Positions 39,610-50,670 of a stretch of 64,000 nucleotides of DNA are shown here, piece by piece. The position numbers and the translations under genes were made by a program. Position 1 is the stretch's first letter. The number at the start of each line of letters is the position of its first letter. Location: assembly GCA_963824275.1 (NCBI GenBank), contig CAWGOT010000002.1:372001-436000 (forward strand), written 5' to 3'. The notes below the pieces were generated by a model, which had not been told where the DNA came from, ran no database searches, and saw only the letters and a list, made by a program, of their open reading frames with translations. The stretch is from JANXQG01 sp963824275. Its GTDB lineage: Bacteria; Planctomycetota; Planctomycetia; Pirellulales; Thermoguttaceae.

Positions 39610-41367
39610 CTAGGAGTTGAGTTGCTCGCCGGGGCGCTGGTCTGGCTGCTGCCAGTCAGGCTGCCGGTCTCGCCAAGAAAAACGGAAATTGGTCAAATGG
39701 CTCATATCTTTCCAGAATAACACGCGGGCCGGGTGTTGTGTAGCATCAAGTATGACCTCCACCCGCGCCACCGGATTTCCCTTGTCGAAACGTCCGATTA
39801 TTTGGGCACGGTAGACGCTCCCCCCGGCGGTAATGTAAGGAAGCATGGCCTGCATCTGCTGCTGCGTCAAAATATTCGTCATCAGGGGCCATGCCGGGCA
39901 CGTGAGGTAGGGCGTCGACTGCGACGTGCTGGAGTTGGGATCGGGATCGCGGGCGGAAAGGATCTGGCTGGCCGTATTCTGGGTCATGCCGGGGATCGAC
40001 ATCAGCACGGGAAGCGGCGCGGTGTTAATGTTGATCCGCCCCGGAATCGAGGTCCCGGCGACCGTCGTGCAGGTGTCGAAGAGGATGGGCAGGTAATACT
40101 GCATCGACTGGCTGTCGGTCGTGAAGGGATTGGGGAGCGTGTTGGCCGAGGTGGCGCTGGTCGACGTGCCGCCCGACCCCGAGCCGCCCGACCCCGAGGC
40201 GCCCGATCCCGAACCACCCGACCCCGCGCCGCCGGACCCCGAGCCGTTGGCCGTCACCGTGCGGACGCTCTTAATGCCGACGAGATCGAGCATGCTGCCG
40301 ATGGTGTTGCGGCCCGTGCCGAAGGCCGAGGTATTGACGTTTCCGCTGGAATCGACGGTGCCGCCGCCCTGCCGGTAGAAGACGATGTACTCGGCCCATT
40401 TCGGGTCGGGCAGCGCGGCCACGAGTTGGCTGTAGAGCGTCGGCATGTCGCTCTGATTGACATTGATCTTGGGCGTGCCGTCGTTGGGGTTGAAGGTCGA
40501 TTCGGCGCTCCACAGCGTGAGGTAGGCGGCCCAGCCGTGGTCCATCGAGCCGTCGGTGGCCGCCAGGCCGGTGGTGGAATCGCTGCTGCTATAGCCCATC
40601 TTCTCCGCATCCAGGCCGTACAGCAATTCGGGCGTCACGCCCTGGACGAGCAACAACTCTTCGATGGAAGCGGGCGTGCCGTTGCGGGGGGAATAGGGGG
40701 GCGAGAGGCCGTTGTAGTAGTCGCTGTCGGCACCCAACGGGCGGACCGTGCCGGTCGGGTCGCACCAATTCAGGATGGAATCGGCAATTTCGTCGGTCAT
40801 GCCCGGCAGGGCCATCAGGATCTGATGGGAGATGGGATAGCTGCTTTCGTCCTCGCCATTATTCGCGATCACAACGGCGGCGGTGCCGCTCGTGGAGCTG
40901 CCGCCGGATCCGCTGCCGTTCGAGCCGCTCGATCCCTTCGATCCCGATCCGCTCGACGGATCGTAATTGAAAATCGTGGCGAGGTTGATCTTTCCCGACT
41001 CGTCGTCCAGCCCAGGTCGACCGCCGCTGATGGTCAGGCCGGTAGGGTCCCAGATGGGCGCAACGAAGGTGACTTTGCCGCGCTCGCGGGGCAGGGTGTC
41101 CTCGGCCACAAGCTGGTCGGAAAAGCGCGACGCGTTGTCGTACAGGCCACCCGCGGTCTGGATCTCATCCGGATAGCGATCGAGGAACTGCCTTGCGATT
41201 TCCTGCCCTGTCTCGGCGAAGGACCGGGCTTGCGATTGCCGGGTGGAGGTCTGAGCGGCGCGATGCTCGCTGACCATCAACTCGGCAAAGCCAAGGCTGC
41301 CCAAGGCCAGCATCGTGACGACGATGAGGACCAGGACGAGAATAATGCCACGTCGTGGGCGTTTCAT
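39610..41367 (-). CDS. gspK: T2SS minor pseudopilin GspK
   Basis: Intact, 585 residues. Begins MKRPRRGIILVLVLIVVTMLAL, the prepilin-like start of GspK with the usual short basic leader. The signature regions are FAETGQEIARQFL, a SAM-like helical part (QILMALPGMTDEIADSILNW, ASIEELLLVQGVTPELLYGL), NVNQSDMPTLYSQLVAALPD, and the C-terminal GRININTAPLPVLMSIPGM. Two Ser/Gly-rich inserts (GSGSGGSGSGASGSGGSGSG around residue 375 and a similar one near 140) make it much longer than the usual 300-350 residues. It caps the pseudopilus tip with GspI and GspJ. Twelve bases separate it from gspJ. Confidence 0.9.
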   Translation of the reverse strand: MKRPRRGIILVLVLIVVTMLALGSLGFAELMVSEHRAAQTSTRQSQARSFAETGQEIARQFLDRYPDEIQTAGGLYDNASRFSDQLVAEDTLPRERGKVTFVAPIWDPTGLTISGGRPGLDDESGKINLATIFNYDPSSGSGSKGSSGSNGSGSGGSSTSGTAAVVIANNGEDESSYPISHQILMALPGMTDEIADSILNWCDPTGTVRPLGADSDYYNGLSPPYSPRNGTPASIEELLLVQGVTPELLYGLDAEKMGYSSSDSTTGLAATDGSMDHGWAAYLTLWSAESTFNPNDGTPKINVNQSDMPTLYSQLVAALPDPKWAEYIVFYRQGGGTVDSSGNVNTSAFGTGRNTIGSMLDLVGIKSVRTVTANGSGSGGAGSGGSGSGASGSGGSGSGGTSTSATSANTLPNPFTTDSQSMQYYLPILFDTCTTVAGTSIPGRININTAPLPVLMSIPGMTQNTASQILSARDPDPNSSTSQSTPYLTCPAWPLMTNILTQQQMQAMLPYITAGGSVYRAQIIGRFDKGNPVARVEVILDATQHPARVLFWKDMSHLTNFRFSWRDRQPDWQQPDQRPGEQLNS

Positions 41368-41379
41368 GGGTTTGCCTTT

Positions 41380-43343
41380 CTAAAAACCGCCGCCGCCGCC
41401 GCCACCGCCAGCGCCGCCGCCACCGCCGCCGCCACCACGACCGCCGCCGCCAGCGCCGCCAGCGCCGCCGGCACCACCGCCGCCGGCGCCACCGCCGCCG
41501 AATCCGCCGCCGCCCGCGCCGCCGCCGCCGAATCCACCGCCGCCGCCCGCGCCGCCGCCGCCGAATCCGCCGCCGCCGCCCGCGCCACCGCCGCCGAATC
41601 CGCCGCCGCCGCCCGCGCCACCGCCGCCACCACCACCGCCGCCGAATCCGCCGCCGCCTCTGCCGCCGCCGCCCGCGCCGCCACCGCCGCCGCCGAATCC
41701 GCCGCCACCGCGACCGCCGCCACCGCCGCCGCGACCGCCGCCACCGGCACCGCGACCGCCGCCACCGGCACCGCGACCACCGCCACCGCCGAATCCACCG
41801 CCGCCGCGACCGCCGCCTCCGCCGCCGCGACCGCCGCGACCGCCGCCACCGTTCTCGCCGCCGCCGCGTTCACCGCCTCGACCGCGTTTGCCGCCGCCTT
41901 CGCCCTTGCCCTTGCCTTCGCCCTTGCCAGCGCCCTCGCCCCTACCGCCGCCCCCGCCTTTTCCGAATCCGCCTTTTCCGCCCTCGCCCTTGCCACCCTC
42001 GCCTTTACCCTTGCCGCCTTCGCCTTTCCCGCCTTTTCCTTTCCCGCCTTTTTCGCCCTCGCCTTTTCCTTTCCCGCCTTTTTCGCCCTTGCCGCCTTTT
42101 TCGCCCTTGCCGCCTTTTCCGCCCTTGCCGCCTTTTCCGCCCTTGCCGCCGCCCTTGCCGGTCTTACCGCCGCCCTTACCGGTCTTTTTCCCGCTTCCGT
42201 CCGCGGCGGTGACACCGGGATCTTCCTTATAGGGCGATGTCTGGGGAGGTGTCGACTGCTCGTTGGCGACGTTGGGATCGACACTGGAATTGGGCAGGCT
42301 GACCAACAGCGTGTAAACGGTTGGGGGCCGCTTTTCGGTGTCGAAGACGCTCAGCATCGACTGCGGCGTCTCGTGGCGGAGAGTAATCGAAATCCGCACG
42401 GCGTTGGGCAACTGGCCCTGGCCCGCCAGACTGGAATCCCAAAGGCTGGTGGTCGTCGCAGCGGTGGCAGACGTGCCGCCGCTGGTGGTCGCCGAACCAC
42501 TCGTGCTGGTCGTTCCGCTGGCGGCCGTGCCGCTGCTCGTTGTGGAAGCAGTGGAAGCCGTGCCGCCGGAAGCCGCGCTCACCGCCGACGAGCCGGTAAC
42601 CGTCGTGCCGTTGGCAAAATACTCGAATTTCAGGTCGATAACTTCCGGGGCAAGCAGGTCGAGCGCCGGGTCGGTCTCTTCCACCTGTCCATTTCCATTG
42701 ATGTACAGCCACGCGGCCCGATCCAACTCATGGCGATAGAGGCCGGTGAGCCCGGTCGTTACGGGAGGCGATTCTTGCGATAGGTCGACATCGACCGCGC
42801 CCCAAGCCCGTAGGTCACGACGCGAATATCGCTCGGCAGATCTGTCTGGTTGGAGTTGGCCGAAATCGTCCCCAGCGAAACCAAGGTCCTGGGCCGATGC
42901 ACGGTCTCGATCTGGATCACCGAATCGGTGCCATAAATCCCGCCGGAAGCCAGCGGGGGCGTGGCGTTGGTGTCGGTCGAGTCGGAGTCGGCGGACGAAT
43001 ACACGGCATTGCTGGTGATGCCCCCGGAGGTCGAGTTTGCCACCGTCGATCCGGACGACGAACCCGACGACGACGACGAGCCCGACAACGACGACGAGGC
43101 CGTCGATGCAATCTGGAGCGGGGTCGCATTGCGGAGATCGTCGGCAATACGCTGCAAGATAACGCGAGCGAGCTGGGCCTCCTCGACCTGGTCGCGACTC
43201 TTGGTCGCCACCTGGGTATGGATCTGGATGCCGAAGCCCACCAGCCCCAGCACGACCACGGCCAAGGCCATGGCCAGGATCACCTCCACGAGCGTAAAGC
43301 CGCGGCGCGCGACGGCTTGCCACGACGGCAGGATTTCGGCCAT
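41380..43343 (-). CDS. gspJ: T2SS minor pseudopilin GspJ with ~270-residue Gly/Lys-rich tail (one frameshift)
   Basis: Start at ATG 43343 (MAEILPSWQAVARRGFTLVEV), with the prepilin-peptidase site G-FTLVE and helix ILAMALAVVVLGLVGFGI. RVILQRIADDLRNATPL and the YGLGARSMSTYRK stretch precede a frame change near 42775. After it come VTTGLTGLYRHELDRAAWLY, LLAPEVIDLKFEYF and LPNAVRISITLRHE, all typical of GspJ. From about nucleotide 42200 down to the stop the protein is almost only G/K/E (GGKGGKGGKGGKGEKGGKG) and then G/R/F (GRGGGGFGGGG), some 270 residues. Normal GspJ is about 200 residues, so the tail more than doubles it. The frame in the trinucleotide repeat is the open one but is not proven. 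Confidence 0.8.
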
Positions 43344-43406
43344 GCTGGAAGACGGATTGGCAATCCGTCCTACCGTGCTGGAAGACGGATTGGCAATCCG
43401 TCCCAC
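43341..43406. repeat. Intergenic repeat family A, copies 3 and 4 in tandem
   Basis: Two inverted-repeat copies (43351-43373 and 43384-43406) within a direct duplication of about 33 bp (CGTGCTGGAAGACGGATTGG...). They lie immediately upstream of the gspJ start codon; the duplication even includes the CATG of the start. The second copy has CCCAC in place of CCTAC. Confidence 0.7.
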
Positions 43407-43471
43407 AATACGGCGATCTGCCCCACAACGGCCGCTGTTTGCTCTTAGATCGTGTCGCATGGATTTGATCC

Positions 43472-43928
43472 TCATGATCCGGAAGGAGTGCTGGTGGTAT
43501 CGGATGTGGGTGGAGTGTAGGTGTAGCTAGGATCCGGAACCCAGCGGACCACCGAGAACTTGATGGGATGCTGGCCTTCCGGCATGTCGCGGGTTACGGT
43601 AACGCGGACCGAAATCAGTCCCGTTTCGTCGGTCGTTTCCTGGCTGATCGAATACAGCCAGCCGGGCTCGGCGGGATCGAGCGCTTCGTTGCTGGAGTCG
43701 AAGGGCACCTTGTCGACGGTGGCAGGCGGCGTGGCTTGGGAGACGATTTCGGCCATTTTGCTGTCGGCCAGGAGTTGCGCCCGGGCCATGTCGCGCGGCG
43801 GCCGCGTTCCGCAGCGCCAAGCGGCTGATCTCGCCCAAGGCGGCGATCGCGCCGGCCAGGATGGCGAGGGCCAAGATCACCTCCAACAAGGTAAAGCCGC
43901 GGTTCGCCGCGGAGCGGCGGCATCGCAT
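43472..43928 (-). CDS. gspI: T2SS minor pseudopilin GspI (one frameshift)
   Basis: Start at ATG 43928: MRCRRSAANRGFTLLEVILA, with prepilin-peptidase site G-FTLLE and helix LALAILAGAIAALGEIS. The frame changes near 43795, after LALRNAAAARD; the second part begins MARAQLLADSKMAEIVS, matching GspI in which A.LLA.SKMAE follows the helix. It ends with WLYSISQETTDETGLISVRV and a Thr/Ser/Pro tail. About 150 residues, slightly over the usual length. It sits between gspH and gspJ as in other T2SS operons, with family B repeat upstream. Confidence 0.85.
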
Positions 43929-43933
43929 GTCGC

Positions 43934-44023
43934 GTAGGGTGGGACCAGCGAGCTTGCGATGCCGGCCCACCAGACGCCGCGAACGGTGGGCCGGCGCTCG
44001 CAAGCTCGCGGGTCCCACCCTAC
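43934..44023. repeat. Intergenic inverted repeat family B, copy 2
   Basis: 90 bp with the same ends as copy 1 (GTAGGGTGGGACCAGCGAGC...CCCACCCTAC). It sits in the T2SS operon six bases upstream of the gspI start, so it occupies that gene's ribosome-binding region. Confidence 0.75.
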
Positions 44024-44095
44024 GGGGCTATCCGTGACATGGGCATTTGCAACCGTTCGCATCGGTTTCGCCAACATCGGTTCGCTCCTGCTCGT

Positions 44096-44747
44096 CTAGG
44101 GTTTCGAGGTCAAGTCGTCTACGCTCACCGATCCGGTAACTCCCCGCAACTGCAATCGCACGGTGGCATGCCGATCGGCGGCCAGCGAGATCCGCATCGG
44201 ACGTGCAGCCATCGGCCCAAAAGAAAATCGGATCGGACCAGGTGCCCTCGTCGCCGGCCGCATCGGCCGGCTTGTCGCCCATGGCGGCCAGATCGCTGAC
44301 CGCATTTTCACTCAGGAAACGGACGCCCTTAGGCAAGGCCCCGTCGACCGGCGGCGGAAGGGGCTCGTCGGACGAGTCGCCTTCCGAGACCGACGAAGGC
44401 TGCGCAGTGGTCGAGCTTGCGGGCGAAGCCGTCGCGCTTCCGGGAGAAGTGGTCGTCGCTGCATTGGCTGCCGAGGCATCGGCAATCGAGGAATCTTCTT
44501 CCTGCGGCCCAAGGTGGTAACGGTCGCCATGGATCCGATAGCGGAAGATGTAGGTATGGCCTGATTGCATCGCGTCATCGCGGGCCACAACCCACTCCCT
44601 GCGGACGTCGTCGGCCGCCCTGAGCAGCGCCAGCGGGCCATGGGGCCCTGCATGGCGGCCCACGACAGTCCGGCGATGATGACGGCGATCGCCAACACCA
44701 GCATCACTTCAATCAAAGTGAATCCGCGACGTGATTCCACAGGCATC
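44096..44747 (-). CDS. gspH: T2SS minor pseudopilin GspH (frameshifted)
   Basis: Start at ATG 44747 (MPVESRRGFTLIEVMLVLAI) with prepilin-peptidase site G-FTLIE; an ATG 15 bases further upstream (MTRGR) is an alternative. Frame changes lie near 44640 and 44215. Joined, it gives LRAADDVRREWVVARDDAMQSGHTYIFRYR (in pieces), GVRFLSENAVSDLAAMGD, WSDPIFFWADGCTSDA and the GspH end VRLQLRGVTGSVSV. An Ala/Ser/Pro/Thr-rich insert of about 50 residues is unusual. Gene order G-H-I-J-K supports the call. Confidence 0.8.
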
Positions 44748-44763
44748 CTCCCGCGCGTCATGG

Positions 44764-45193
44764 TCAGTGTACGTCCTGGGTCCAGTTGCCGAGTTGTTCG
44801 CCCGTTTTCGGAGACACGGTCCAGACGTTGTAGGTAGTTACATTGTGGTTGCCGGGGCACAGGTATTGATACTGCATACCCCAAGGATCCGGAGGGATTT
44901 CCTTGTTCAAATAGGGGCCGTTCCACTTGGTCGGATCGGCAATATCCGGGCGCATAGCGCAAGGCCTGCAGGCCGGAACCGGTCGAGGGATACGCGCCAA
45001 CGTTAAGCTGGTAGGCATCGATGGCCGTGGCGAAGAGATCGACCTGGGTCTTGGCGGCATTCCTCGCGGCCCTCTCTTGGGCCGGGAGGTAGGCAACGAC
45101 TGCCAGCGACGCCAGGACGACCAGGATCACGAGGACCAGCAAGACTTCAATCAGGGTGAAGCCGCTCTTGCGGCGAGCGAATGAGGGTTTCAT
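44764..45193 (-). CDS. gspG: T2SS major pseudopilin GspG (one frameshift)
   Basis: Start at ATG 45193: MKPSFARRKSGFTLIEVLLV, with G-FTLIE cleavage site and helix ending LASLAVVAYL. KTQVDLFATAIDAYQLNVGAYPST and GLQALRYAP are nearly invariant GspG phrases. After a frame change near 44945 come DPTKWNGPYLNKEIPPDPWG and YNVWTVSPKTGEQLGNW. Length about 142, normal for the family. It is the main subunit of the pseudopilus and the best landmark showing that this is a T2SS rather than a type IV pilus. Confidence 0.92.
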
Positions 45194-46484
45194 AGCATTG
45201 TCTCCAATAAACGGACGGAAATTTGTTTCTTACACGGTTGTGCCCATCTTGAGCACGGGAATGCCTTCCCACAATCCTCCATTTTACACCGCCGAGTCTC
45301 AACTTGAGCACGGGGAGCAGCAGGGCGATCACCAAAACCAGGATGATGCCTGCCAACACAAGCAGCATGATCGGTTCGAGCAAGCGGACGGTGAGGTCGA
45401 GGCGGCGCCAGGTGGTGCGTTCCAGCGAGTCAGCCACGGTCAGGAGCACGGTCTCCAGGTTGTTGGCCTGCTCGGCCACGGCGATCATTTCGACCACAAC
45501 CGGGGGGAACTGTCCGCTGGCCCCCAAAGGCCCTGCCAGCGACTGCCCGGCGGAGATGTTCTCCGTGGCGTCGGCGATGGCGGCGGCCAGCACGCGGTTG
45601 CCGGCCGCGCCCTGCGAAATCTGCAAGGAGCGGAGGATCGGCACGCCGTTGTGCAGGAGGGTGCCGAAGACGCGGCAGAAGCGCGCCACGGCCAGGCCCA
45701 GGAACACCGGCCCCACCAAGGGCAGGCGGATCCGCAGGCGGTCGGCCCACCAGCGGCCCTCGTTGGTCTGCAGCCAGCGCCGCACCCACCAACCGACGGC
45801 CGCCAGCCCTAACAAAACGAACAGGCCGTAACTCCGCAAGAACGTGCTGGTGGCCAGCAGCCATTCGGTGACCGCGGGCAGTTCGTGCTTTTCCCGCAAG
45901 CGCTCGAACAACTCGGCGAACTTGGGCACGAAGAAGACGACCAGCACGACGACGATGATCGTGCCCACGACGGCCAGGAAGCAGGGATAGGCAACCGCGC
46001 CCATGGTCCGCTTCTTCAAGTCGTCTTGCGTCTCGGTAAACTGGGCGACGCGGGCCAGGGCCTCTTCCAGGAAACCGCCCTCGCCGCCGGCGCGGACCAT
46101 GTTCACGGCCATCTCGCCCAGCACGTTCTCGAAGCGGCTCATGGCGTCGGCCAGCGTGCTGCCGTCTTCCACGCGGTGGTGGATTTCCGAGAGGATCGCC
46201 TTCAGCCCCGGATGCGAGGCCTGCCTTTCCACGACGTCGATCGCCCGCAAGAGCGGCACGCCGCTCCGCAGCAGGTCGGACATCTGGCCGTAGGCCATCG
46301 CGAGCATTGCCGCCGGCACGTGGCGGACCCGCGAAATGTCGACGCCCCCGGCGTCGTCCACGGTCAGCGGAAAGACGCTCTTCCCGGCCAGCGAGGTCGC
46401 CGCTTCGCGGCGGTTGTTGGCGGTGATCGTGCCGGTTACCACCTGGCCGGATTGGTCGCGGGCTGTGTAAGTGAAATCTGGCAT
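45147..46484 (-). CDS. gspF: T2SS inner-membrane platform protein GspF
   Basis: Start at ATG 46484 (MPDFTYTARDQSGQVVTGTI). Two GspF domains: MAYGQMSDLLRSGVPLLRAI to RTMGAVAYPCFLAVVGTIIVV, and VARFCRVFGTLLHNGVPILRSL to AGQSLAGPLGASGQFPPVVVEM with LERTTWRRLDLTVRLLEPIM. Three to four membrane segments are clear. The family normally ends ALLLPVLKLRL; here the frame runs 45 residues further and overlaps the gspG start by 47 bp. The true stop is probably the TAA near 45290 in the next frame, so the C-terminal extension is suspect. It anchors the GspE ATPase and the pseudopilus base. Confidence 0.92.
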   Translation of the reverse strand: MPDFTYTARDQSGQVVTGTITANNRREAATSLAGKSVFPLTVDDAGGVDISRVRHVPAAMLAMAYGQMSDLLRSGVPLLRAIDVVERQASHPGLKAILSEIHHRVEDGSTLADAMSRFENVLGEMAVNMVRAGGEGGFLEEALARVAQFTETQDDLKKRTMGAVAYPCFLAVVGTIIVVVLVVFFVPKFAELFERLREKHELPAVTEWLLATSTFLRSYGLFVLLGLAAVGWWVRRWLQTNEGRWWADRLRIRLPLVGPVFLGLAVARFCRVFGTLLHNGVPILRSLQISQGAAGNRVLAAAIADATENISAGQSLAGPLGASGQFPPVVVEMIAVAEQANNLETVLLTVADSLERTTWRRLDLTVRLLEPIMLLVLAGIILVLVIALLLPVLKLRLGGVKWRIVGRHSRAQDGHNRVRNKFPSVYWRQCYETLIRSPQERLHPD

Positions 46485-46503
46485 GGCAGTTGCAATCCCT
46501 GAC

Positions 46504-46569
46504 GGGAACGCCCTCCGCGGCGTTCCTTTCTTTTCCGGACAATCGCGGAACGCCGCGGAGGGCGCTCCC
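46504..46569. repeat. Intergenic inverted repeat family D
   Basis: 23-base arms (left GGGAACGCCCTCCGCGGCGT...) nearly complementary, separated by 20 bp containing a pyrimidine run. It fills the gspE-gspF gap, ending ten bases before the gspE stop. Only this one copy was found in the window. Confidence 0.65.
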
Positions 46570-46578
46570 TACACCTAT

Positions 46579-48268
<1,690 letters not shown>

Positions 48269-48545
48269 CGCACACACCAACCATTTCGAAAAAAAGCCTG
48301 GGGGCTGACGCGGCCGCGCAGCTTGGGTATAATCCGGCAACATGCCGTCGATGTTGCCCGGTGACCGTACCCGGCCTGTCAAAATTCGCTCGCTGACAGA
48401 CCTTCAACGCCGTCGCCGTCAAACGCCCTTAGTGATAAACCCCGCAAAAGGGAGAAAGTCTCGTTTTTTTCCGATGCAAACTGCGCCCGTTGGGGTTAAT
48501 ATAATAGATGGAAATTCCAGTCACCGCCAAGCAGGAGTCGTTCGC

Positions 48546-49952
48546 ATGTCGACCATCGCCAAAATATCTATTGTAATTGCTGTTCTCTTGGTTTGCCAAC
48601 CGCTATTTGCCCAAGGAAAAGGCGGCAAAGGCAAGCGCGGCGGATTTAATCAAGATCCCACGGCCGCTTCTGATGCCAGCGGCGGCAACGGTGGCAGCAC
48701 TGGCGGTGGCGGCGGATTTGGGAGGCGGAATGCCAATACGGCCACGGGCGCAGCGGCCGGTGGGGCGGCTCCCGCAGCAGGCTTTGGCGCAGGTTTTGGT
48801 TCTGCCGCTGGTCCAGACGCCACCGGCGCGGGCGGCGGGTTCGGGGGCCGGGGCCGCGGGGGCCGCGGCGGTGCCGATCCGACTGCCGCTGCCGACCCGA
48901 ATGGCGGCGGGTTCGGGGGCCGGGGCCGCGGGGGCCGCGGCGGCGCCGATCCAACCGCCGGCGCTGCCGACACGAGTGGCGGGTTCGGGGGCCGGGGGGG
49001 CCGCGGGCGCGCCGGAAATAATATTGACGCCACGCTGAGAGAGTTCGACCTCAACAAAGATGGGATGATCGATGCCAAGGAGGCCGCCGATCCAACCGCC
49101 AAGAACCTGCTCGACCGGATTTGGCAGAGGATGGGGAAGGAAGCGAAATACCCGGTCTCCATCGCAGACCTCGTGGCGGGTTGGTCCGGAGGGCGCGGTC
49201 AGCCGGCCACGGCATCCACAACCCCCGGCATGACTTCCCTGCCCGGCATGGGTTTTGGAACATCGACTACGACTACTCCAGCCCCGGCTACTGCCTCTAC
49301 GGGCCGTGGGGGCCGGGGTAATCTCCAGCAAGGCCCCGGCGGCCGGGGAGGAAGAGGCGGCCAGGAAGCCCCGGCGGTGGCAAGTTCATCCCCCTTGAAG
49401 CGTTTTAGTACCAGCATCGACCTCCGGCCAAAAGGACTGCCCGAGTGGTTCCTGCAAAAAGACCGCAATGGCGAAGGGCAAATTACCATGGCCCAATACG
49501 CCACCAACTGGACGCCGGCACTGGTCGCAGAATTCAATAAGTACGACCTCAACCATGACGGCATTATTACGGCGGAAGAGGTCTTGAAGGTGGAAGGGAT
49601 CCAGCCGGGCACGGCAATTGCCAGGGCCACTCCGGCTGTGGGCAGGGGGGCTGCGCCGCCGGCGGCTACAGCGGCTACGGTGCCTGCGGCGGCCACAGTG
49701 CCTGCGGCGGCCACGGCTGCCGCGGCCGCCGATACGGATTCCGCACCTGTGGCCGTCAATCCTGCTTCGGGGGCCGGTCCTTCGGCCACCGATACCGCTC
49801 CTGCGCCTGGCGGTCCTCCGGCTGGGTTTCTTGGCGGTCGGGGCGGTTTTCCGGGCGGCGGCTATGGCGGTCGGGGTGGCGGTTATGGTCCGGGTGGCGG
49901 TTATGGTCGAGGTGGGGGCGGTCCCCCCGCCCGCCGCCGGATCAGACGGTGA
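48546..49952 (+). CDS. Secreted Gly-rich protein with two EF-hand motifs
   Basis: Start at ATG 48546 after GCAGGAG; signal peptide MSTIAKISIVIAVLLVCQPL. Residues 25-155 are G/R/A-rich with near-identical blocks of GGFGGRGRGGRGGADPTA. An EF-hand follows: LREFDLNKDGMIDAKEA (DxNxDG loop). After a Gly/Thr/Pro stretch comes a second EF-hand, FNKYDLNHDGIITAEEV. The C-terminus is Ala/Pro then Gly/Tyr-rich (GGYGGRGGGYGPGG). Proteins with EF-hand pairs in low-complexity settings are frequent planctomycete secreted proteins. It is divergent from gspE, so it may be a T2SS substrate or accessory (inference). Confidence 0.7.
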   Translation: MSTIAKISIVIAVLLVCQPLFAQGKGGKGKRGGFNQDPTAASDASGGNGGSTGGGGGFGRRNANTATGAAAGGAAPAAGFGAGFGSAAGPDATGAGGGFGGRGRGGRGGADPTAAADPNGGGFGGRGRGGRGGADPTAGAADTSGGFGGRGGRGRAGNNIDATLREFDLNKDGMIDAKEAADPTAKNLLDRIWQRMGKEAKYPVSIADLVAGWSGGRGQPATASTTPGMTSLPGMGFGTSTTTTPAPATASTGRGGRGNLQQGPGGRGGRGGQEAPAVASSSPLKRFSTSIDLRPKGLPEWFLQKDRNGEGQITMAQYATNWTPALVAEFNKYDLNHDGIITAEEVLKVEGIQPGTAIARATPAVGRGAAPPAATAATVPAAATVPAAATAAAAADTDSAPVAVNPASGAGPSATDTAPAPGGPPAGFLGGRGGFPGGGYGGRGGGYGPGGGYGRGGGGPPARRRIRR

Positions 49953-50136
49953 AGAGGACGAGGAAGGTGATTCGCCCTAGGCGTCAAAAAAACCTGCGGG
50001 CCCTTGCCAAAACCGTGTCCATCGGCGAAACTCTGGGGAACCGTTGGGGTTTAATGGGCTAACCATTCCTGCCGACGCATCCGGGATGTACCTGGACGGG
50101 CAGGTAAGTACCCCACTATTTTTCAGGAGAAGTTCG

Positions 50137-50568
50137 ATGAAGCTTTGGACATTGTTTGCCGGTTTGGCCATCGCCGGGATGTTGGCGAGCGGCGCGTATG
50201 CGCAGGGCAAGGGCGGCAAGAAGGGCGGCGGGATGACGCCTCCCCCGACGTTTGATGAGTTGGCCGCCGCTGGTGACGTTACCGGCACGGGCGACGCCGC
50301 AACGGTCAACCAGGACCAGTATGTTAAGTACGTCGTGAGCAAGCTGCCTGCGGACGCCCCGGACCAGGCCAAGACGGCCGCCCCGGATCGGGCCAAGGCC
50401 GCCTTCGGACGGATTGTCGTTGCAGCGGCTCTGACGCCCCCCGTTGCCGCCGATGCGGTTACCGGCACGACGCCGGCTCTGACCAAGGCCCAATACACGG
50501 CTGGCGTGGCTGCCTTGCCCGCCCGTGGTGGCAAGGGTAAGGGCAAGAAGGGCGGCGGCGGCGCTTGA
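50137..50568 (+). CDS. Small secreted Gly/Lys-ended protein
   Basis: 143 residues from ATG 50137 behind CAGGAGAAG. Signal peptide MKLWTLFAGLAIAGMLASGA, then QGKGGKKGGGMTPPPTF, the same start style as the EF-hand protein upstream (QGKGGKGKRGG). A short middle region (YVKYVVSKLPADAPDQAKTA) follows, and the end is GKGKGKKGGGGA. No domain is recognised. The DQDQYVKYV-like stretch loosely recalls a degenerate EF-hand protein (NQDQ). A strong terminator hairpin follows. Confidence 0.6.
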   Translation: MKLWTLFAGLAIAGMLASGAYAQGKGGKKGGGMTPPPTFDELAAAGDVTGTGDAATVNQDQYVKYVVSKLPADAPDQAKTAAPDRAKAAFGRIVVAAALTPPVAADAVTGTTPALTKAQYTAGVAALPARGGKGKGKKGGGGA

Positions 50569-50615
50569 GGCCTGACTTCGACTTTCTCTCAGACAGCGCA
50601 CTCGCGCGGGAACTG

Positions 50616-50662
50616 AAAAAAGAGAGCCGCCGGGATGATCTTCCGGCGGCTCTTGGTTTTTC
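50616..50662. terminator. Bidirectional intrinsic terminator
   Basis: AGAGCCGCCGG (50623-50633), nine-base loop, CCGGCGGCTCT (50643-50653): eleven perfect pairs. An A-run lies before and a T-run after, so it can stop transcription from both the + strand gene ending at 50568 and the - strand gene ending at 50671. Confidence 0.85.
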
Positions 50663-50670
50663 TTGGCGTG

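Noticed and set aside
41380..42200. CRISPR-like or microsatellite array
   Set aside because: The sequence is a run of GCC/CCG codons without constant repeats and unique spacers; it reads as Gly-rich coding sequence.
39733..42783. 1,016-residue open frame on the + strand opposite gspK and gspJ
   Set aside because: It is the complement of GC-rich trinucleotide repeats and conserved pseudopilin genes; the translation is Ala/Arg/Gly-rich with no domain, so it is a shadow frame.
44312..45193. A single fused GspG-GspH protein
   Set aside because: The two prepilin-like starts each have their own ATG and cleavage motif; the open frame arises because the GspG coding sequence is shifted near 44945.
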